Below the pieces are notes generated by a model. The model ran no database searches. It saw only the letters and a program-made list of their open reading frames with translations, and had not been told where the DNA came from. A DNA stretch of 64,000 bases from Argentina anserina (taxonomy: Eukaryota > Streptophyta > Magnoliopsida > Rosales > Rosaceae). Both the position numbers and the translations under genes were made by a program. Below, piece by piece: positions 60,201 through 64,000 of the stretch; position 1 is the first letter of the stretch, and every line of letters begins with the position of its first letter. The stretch is taken from the NCBI RefSeq assembly GCF_933775445.1, contig NC_065874.1, positions 30,512,501 to 30,576,500 on the forward strand, written 5' to 3'.

Positions 60201-62863
60201 CTATTGGAATCGTCGTTGAACATATTATTCCTCATGTTCATTCACTGCACGATCTAGCAGAGCTGGGACTTGGTTATGGGTACTAACCTGCCGATTTTCG
60301 TATGGGGATATGTAATGATGTTGCATGCAGCGACACTTCTTCGTTTTAAACCCACAACTTGCCAAGCGTTTAGTGCGTACCAAATGGTTACTGGATACGA
60401 TCCCAATGTTCTTTTCATTAAAACGCCTATTTGGTTAAAGTTGTTTATGTGCCTCTATTGTAGTTATCGCAATGGGTCTACTTGGAAACGATTAAGTATT
60501 CTGGTTGGTTATGATTTATGAATCACCAACACTTGTCCGCTATTTCCAATCTACAACCGTTGATCTCTATCCTGCGATATTAGCAGACGGTCACTTTGAT
60601 GAGACATACTTCCCGTCGTTAGGGGGAGATATGAAATGCTCCCATTCCGGTTTTAACGCTAGGAATTGACGTGGTGTGGCACTATGTCTCATTAAGATCA
60701 CGAATTACTCAAAGTGAGCAAATGTGCAACGCATTATCTACCTCCAAAAAGTCAAAGATTCGATGCTCAATGACTTTACCGATATTACGAAAGTGACGAT
60801 ATCGCACATAAATGCTGTGATGTGCCAGTAAGGTTGAAACTCTCATAATATGGGAGAATTTCGTATGACCTGGTCATAGCACCGTTGGTACCATCCCTGA
60901 CAGTGGGAAGGAAGCCGGCGATTGCACCATCGTACGCTATAGTGTTGTCGGCGCCCGTGGTATTGCACTACAAAATAAGGGCGGCAAACGCAAAGATGGA
61001 CTAGTAAGGGTCATAGCTTCGGTCTTGACTCCTACCTAGATGAGGGGGAGACTATTATTCTCTGAAATCAAAACCAGAAACAAGCGATGTGCGTAGGCAA
61101 AAGTATTCCACCCAGCATCAAGAGATATTCTCTAAACACGTGTATCAACTAAGTTTCTGTGGGACGCTACAAACTTATTTTGTTGATGTTAGAGAAGAAT
61201 AGAAATCTCACGAATTGATCGTATACATCGCGCACGTGTGTTTAATGGATTAATCTCCCATGATTGATGATGTATTCGCTTATGCTCTTATTCCGTTATA
61301 AAGCATCAACGATGAGCAACTTGACCGAAGTGGAATGAATCAATACATGCTAAACTAGACTTGTTATGTTGGTCGTTGTTCAGAAGTGTAATGAGAAAGA
61401 TGAAGTCATGTGATATATGGAGGATTTATGGCGCAAAGATTGTCTCATTCTCCTAGTATTGACTACGATGAGATATATTCTCTCGTTATTGACATAATTG
61501 CTTTCCGTTACTTGATCAGTAGTAGTGTCCATGAAAACTGATTTGCAGCATATGATACTGGTCATAGAATATCTGTAAAGGGATCTTGATGCATATATGA
61601 GAGTGCCCGAGGGAATTTAAATGCCTCCAGACCACGGAGAGCTTATGTAATCAGAATGCGATGTTCGAGAGAACGTAGTACAATCGATTGCAAGAACTCA
61701 TACCCATATGTGTTCATATGAAAGCTAATTCTTGATTCTCTATTCCGTCTAAGTAAAGATGATGAAGAGATTCAATGAGCTATAGATTCATATATGTAAG
61801 TGTTGTTGGAACACTATTGCTTTTATTATGACGTGATTAACTCTGCGCCTATGCATCGTCATTGGACTTGCATTGCTCCTTTGACATGGGTTTAGTTCTA
61901 TACTTAGTGAACCAACACAAATCTTATCCACACCAACGCCGCCAGCAGCTCCAGCAACATTAACGTACGCCTTGGTGTAGCACTCGACACTGGTAGCGTA
62001 ACAGATATGTACGGTTCTGCTTCAGACCAAAATCAGTCCTTCATTGATCCATTCCCTCATTTTTGTTGCGAAAGACACATTGAATGTGACAAATTAGAAT
62101 TTATCCAGTTTCATAGGTCAACTTCAACAAGACATACAAGACATATCCCTTGATGAAATATGGTGAAATTAGTACCGTTGGAAAGGTCTGTGTGTCTACT
62201 TTCCAAGGACACCAACCATTTGTTCATAGCTATCATATTGAGTGAGTTATGGCCATTTTAGAAAAATAGGACAGTTCTGTCCGGAAATTTGCAAGTCAGT
62301 CAATTTCGACAGAGCACTGTGAACTGCTCCGATCAAATTTGGTTTTGAACCTTATGTCACTGGAAATTCACGGGTGTCTACTTTCTAGAACATTTTTTAC
62401 GGTTCGCTGATACCTATTTTGACGAAGAAGTTATGGCCATTTAAGTGAATGAAAGTCATTATATCCGAGAATCTGATTTTCATTGCAAACTCTTGTTTTG
62501 AGTTGTTATGCAATCTTGTTTCCTAAGATCTAAGTTTGGATAAGTATAGCATGTATGATCTAAGGATGTGTGGCTAGATTAATGATTAATCATTAGCCTA
62601 CGTTTGAGAAACATATAATGAACGTTGTATACGTTGTTCTTTGTACTCCATGATTATGATACTAATCAGGGGGAGTTGTTTCGTAGACTTCAGGGGGAGT
62701 CTACCTCACATGATACTATCAAATATAGATGGTGCGTTGTGCTCTTTTTCCCTTCGATCAAGCTTTTGTTTTTACCCAAGATGTTTTTATTTTGCTTGAC
62801 AAGGTTTTTACCGAGGCAACGATGTGTGCACCATGCAACCTAGGCATGCGACACAAGGGGGAG
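57200..62863 (+). mobile_element. decayed Ty1/copia retrotransposon interior
   Basis: Broken plus-strand fragments in copia order can be read. A protease-like LANCVTTHTVLRR lies near 59240-59290 (family: D-x-TTHTIL). An integrase tail at 60280-60640 reads LPIFVWGYVMMLHAATLLRF, YQMVTGYDPNV and, in another frame, SPTLVRYFQ, DGHFDETYFPSLGGD. An RT fragment near 61455-61615 reads YSLVIDIIAFRYLIS and YESARG/MRVPEG. A copia-type 3' region (62700-62840) ends in the polypurine tract AAGGGGGAG (62855-62863). Many stops and frame changes show it is dead. The CG-rich segments at 57280-57420 and 58660-58830 may be its leader; the 5' boundary and 5' LTR are not identified. Confidence 0.75.
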
Positions 62864-63560
62864 TGTTCCGGGAGAATTACTATTCTACCCTTATGTGTGT
62901 CTTAGCCTAATAAGTTTCATGTTAGGAGATAGATTAGCATCTCCGTAATATATTAAGACTTCAAATCGTACGAGATTGTGGTTTTATAATGTCTATATAT
63001 CTGCCCCCATTTCATTTAATAATATACAATTATTTCATCCTGAAAAAGATTATTATTTTTAATCAAATTATTTATTTATATCTTTTTTCTACATACTTAA
63101 CTCTACTTCAAATTATATATATTCAACATACCCACTCATTTATGTGTACACATTTATTTTTAATTTTCTATGTATTTGTTTATATTTTTCTAATATCTTT
63201 TAACATACCATATCACGTAAAATAATAAATATATAAATCAAAAACATGTTTCGAAAAAAAACAAAAAAACATAGTAGCAAATGTTCCTCTTAAGTAATTT
63301 TATTAATTTATTTCACTATTAAATATCAATAGATATATAATGACACTACTGTCTCTCAAATGCATGACATGTGACTTAAAATTGGATGGAAAATATTAAA
63401 TTTAACGGATTGGCTGCAAATCGATAATTTTTACCAAGTTGAGGAGATAAATTGATTCGAATACAAATTCGAAGTGCAAACTGACAATTATGGTGGGCAA
63501 ATTGGCATTTTTGCCAATAAATATATTAGGAACTCAATTGTAACCTATTAGATTTATGAT
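62864..63560 (+). repeat. probable start of the copia 3' LTR (end uncertain)
   Basis: TGTTCCGGGAGAATTAC follows the polypurine tract directly, as an LTR start should. I do not find the matching 5' copy or a clear CA end with target duplication. The AT-rich tail to ~63560 is an assumption. Confidence 0.4.
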
Positions 63561-64000
63561 TAGTTTGGGTTGAAGGGAGAATGGTACGTGAGATAGGGAG
63601 GTGCCTCTAACTTTCGGATCGGGATCCTCTCCTAACCTATTTCCAAACTAACCTATCTAAGCTTTTTCTAAGATCACGACACGTGTCCACATGAAATCTG
63701 ATGACATAAAACGATCGTAGGTTTTCTATAACCTTCAGAACTGAAATCGACTATTGGCGCGGGGTTATTTTGTTTTCCCGCTGTTTCTCTTTTTATGGTG
63801 TTGGGCGCTTTTGATGAAGTAAACACAGAAAATACAACCTCATTCAATTAAACCACAATCCCATCTTGCTTCCAGTAGTGAATTTGACATCAAATCTATG
63901 GTTCCACAAACCCGAACACAATAGTTAAATTGTTTGAAGGAGGAAGCTTGATCGGATCTTCAATCTCACTTTCCTATAAGATTTTGTTGCCCATTGCAAC
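63561..64000. other. gene-free right edge
   Basis: Mixed-composition DNA. It could be a promoter or 5' UTR of a gene beyond the window, but nothing coding is recognisable. Confidence 0.4.

Overview
The window is nuclear DNA of a flowering plant, almost certainly a eudicot. The evidence is intron-rich genes with GT-AG boundaries, an intronless DYW-type PPR gene, an intronless AMT1 ammonium transporter, and plant Ty3/gypsy, Ty1/copia, Cassandra and hAT elements. Rosaceae is my guess from the general look of the sequence and is not demonstrated.

The left third (1-26 kb) is a graveyard. A lone fatty acyl-CoA reductase exon lies at the left edge. Next to it is an array of small covarying hairpins with a near-constant loop (1471-1702). 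From 1.9 to 25.7 kb, on the minus strand, lie the exons of one broken cyclic-nucleotide-gated-channel-like (CNGC-like) gene. They run from the S1-S3 region (25.7-25.2 kb) through S4, S5/pore and S6 (19.5-18.6 kb) to C-linker and CNBD modules (13.6 kb and 3.7-1.9 kb). Four insertions split the gene: a solo LTR (21775-24326, TSD GAAAC), a hAT element (19625-20870, TSD AGCTAAAC), a second solo LTR (15580-18072), and a composite of a Tekay-type gypsy element plus a Cassandra LTR (3707-13589). The composite interrupts the C-linker reading frame and is flanked by CTGTT on its two outermost sides. The gypsy element has almost identical LTRs, an intact integrase-chromodomain half of pol, and no recognisable reverse transcriptase.

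The middle (29-55 kb) is ordinary, gene-dense DNA. It holds OTP81-like (29.2-31.5 kb, +), a plastid CBM20 starch-binding-type protein (32.0-33.7 kb, +), an RBMX2/ZC3H25-like RRM-CCCH splicing protein (37.1-34.3 kb, -), villin-1 (39.1-45.6 kb, +, 23 exons, 909 aa), a non-specific phospholipase C (47.4-50.1 kb, +), an AMT1-type ammonium transporter (50.6-52.0 kb, +), and an AIRP2-like RING E3 ligase (55.0-52.4 kb, -). They do not form a pathway. The RRM-CCCH gene carries a hybrid exon made by an internal tandem duplication, and a hAT element sits in one copy of the duplicated intron.

The right end (57-64 kb) is mostly a decayed Ty1/copia element on the plus strand (protease, integrase tail, RT fragments, polypurine tract and the start of a 3' LTR), followed by AT-rich DNA with no gene I can see.
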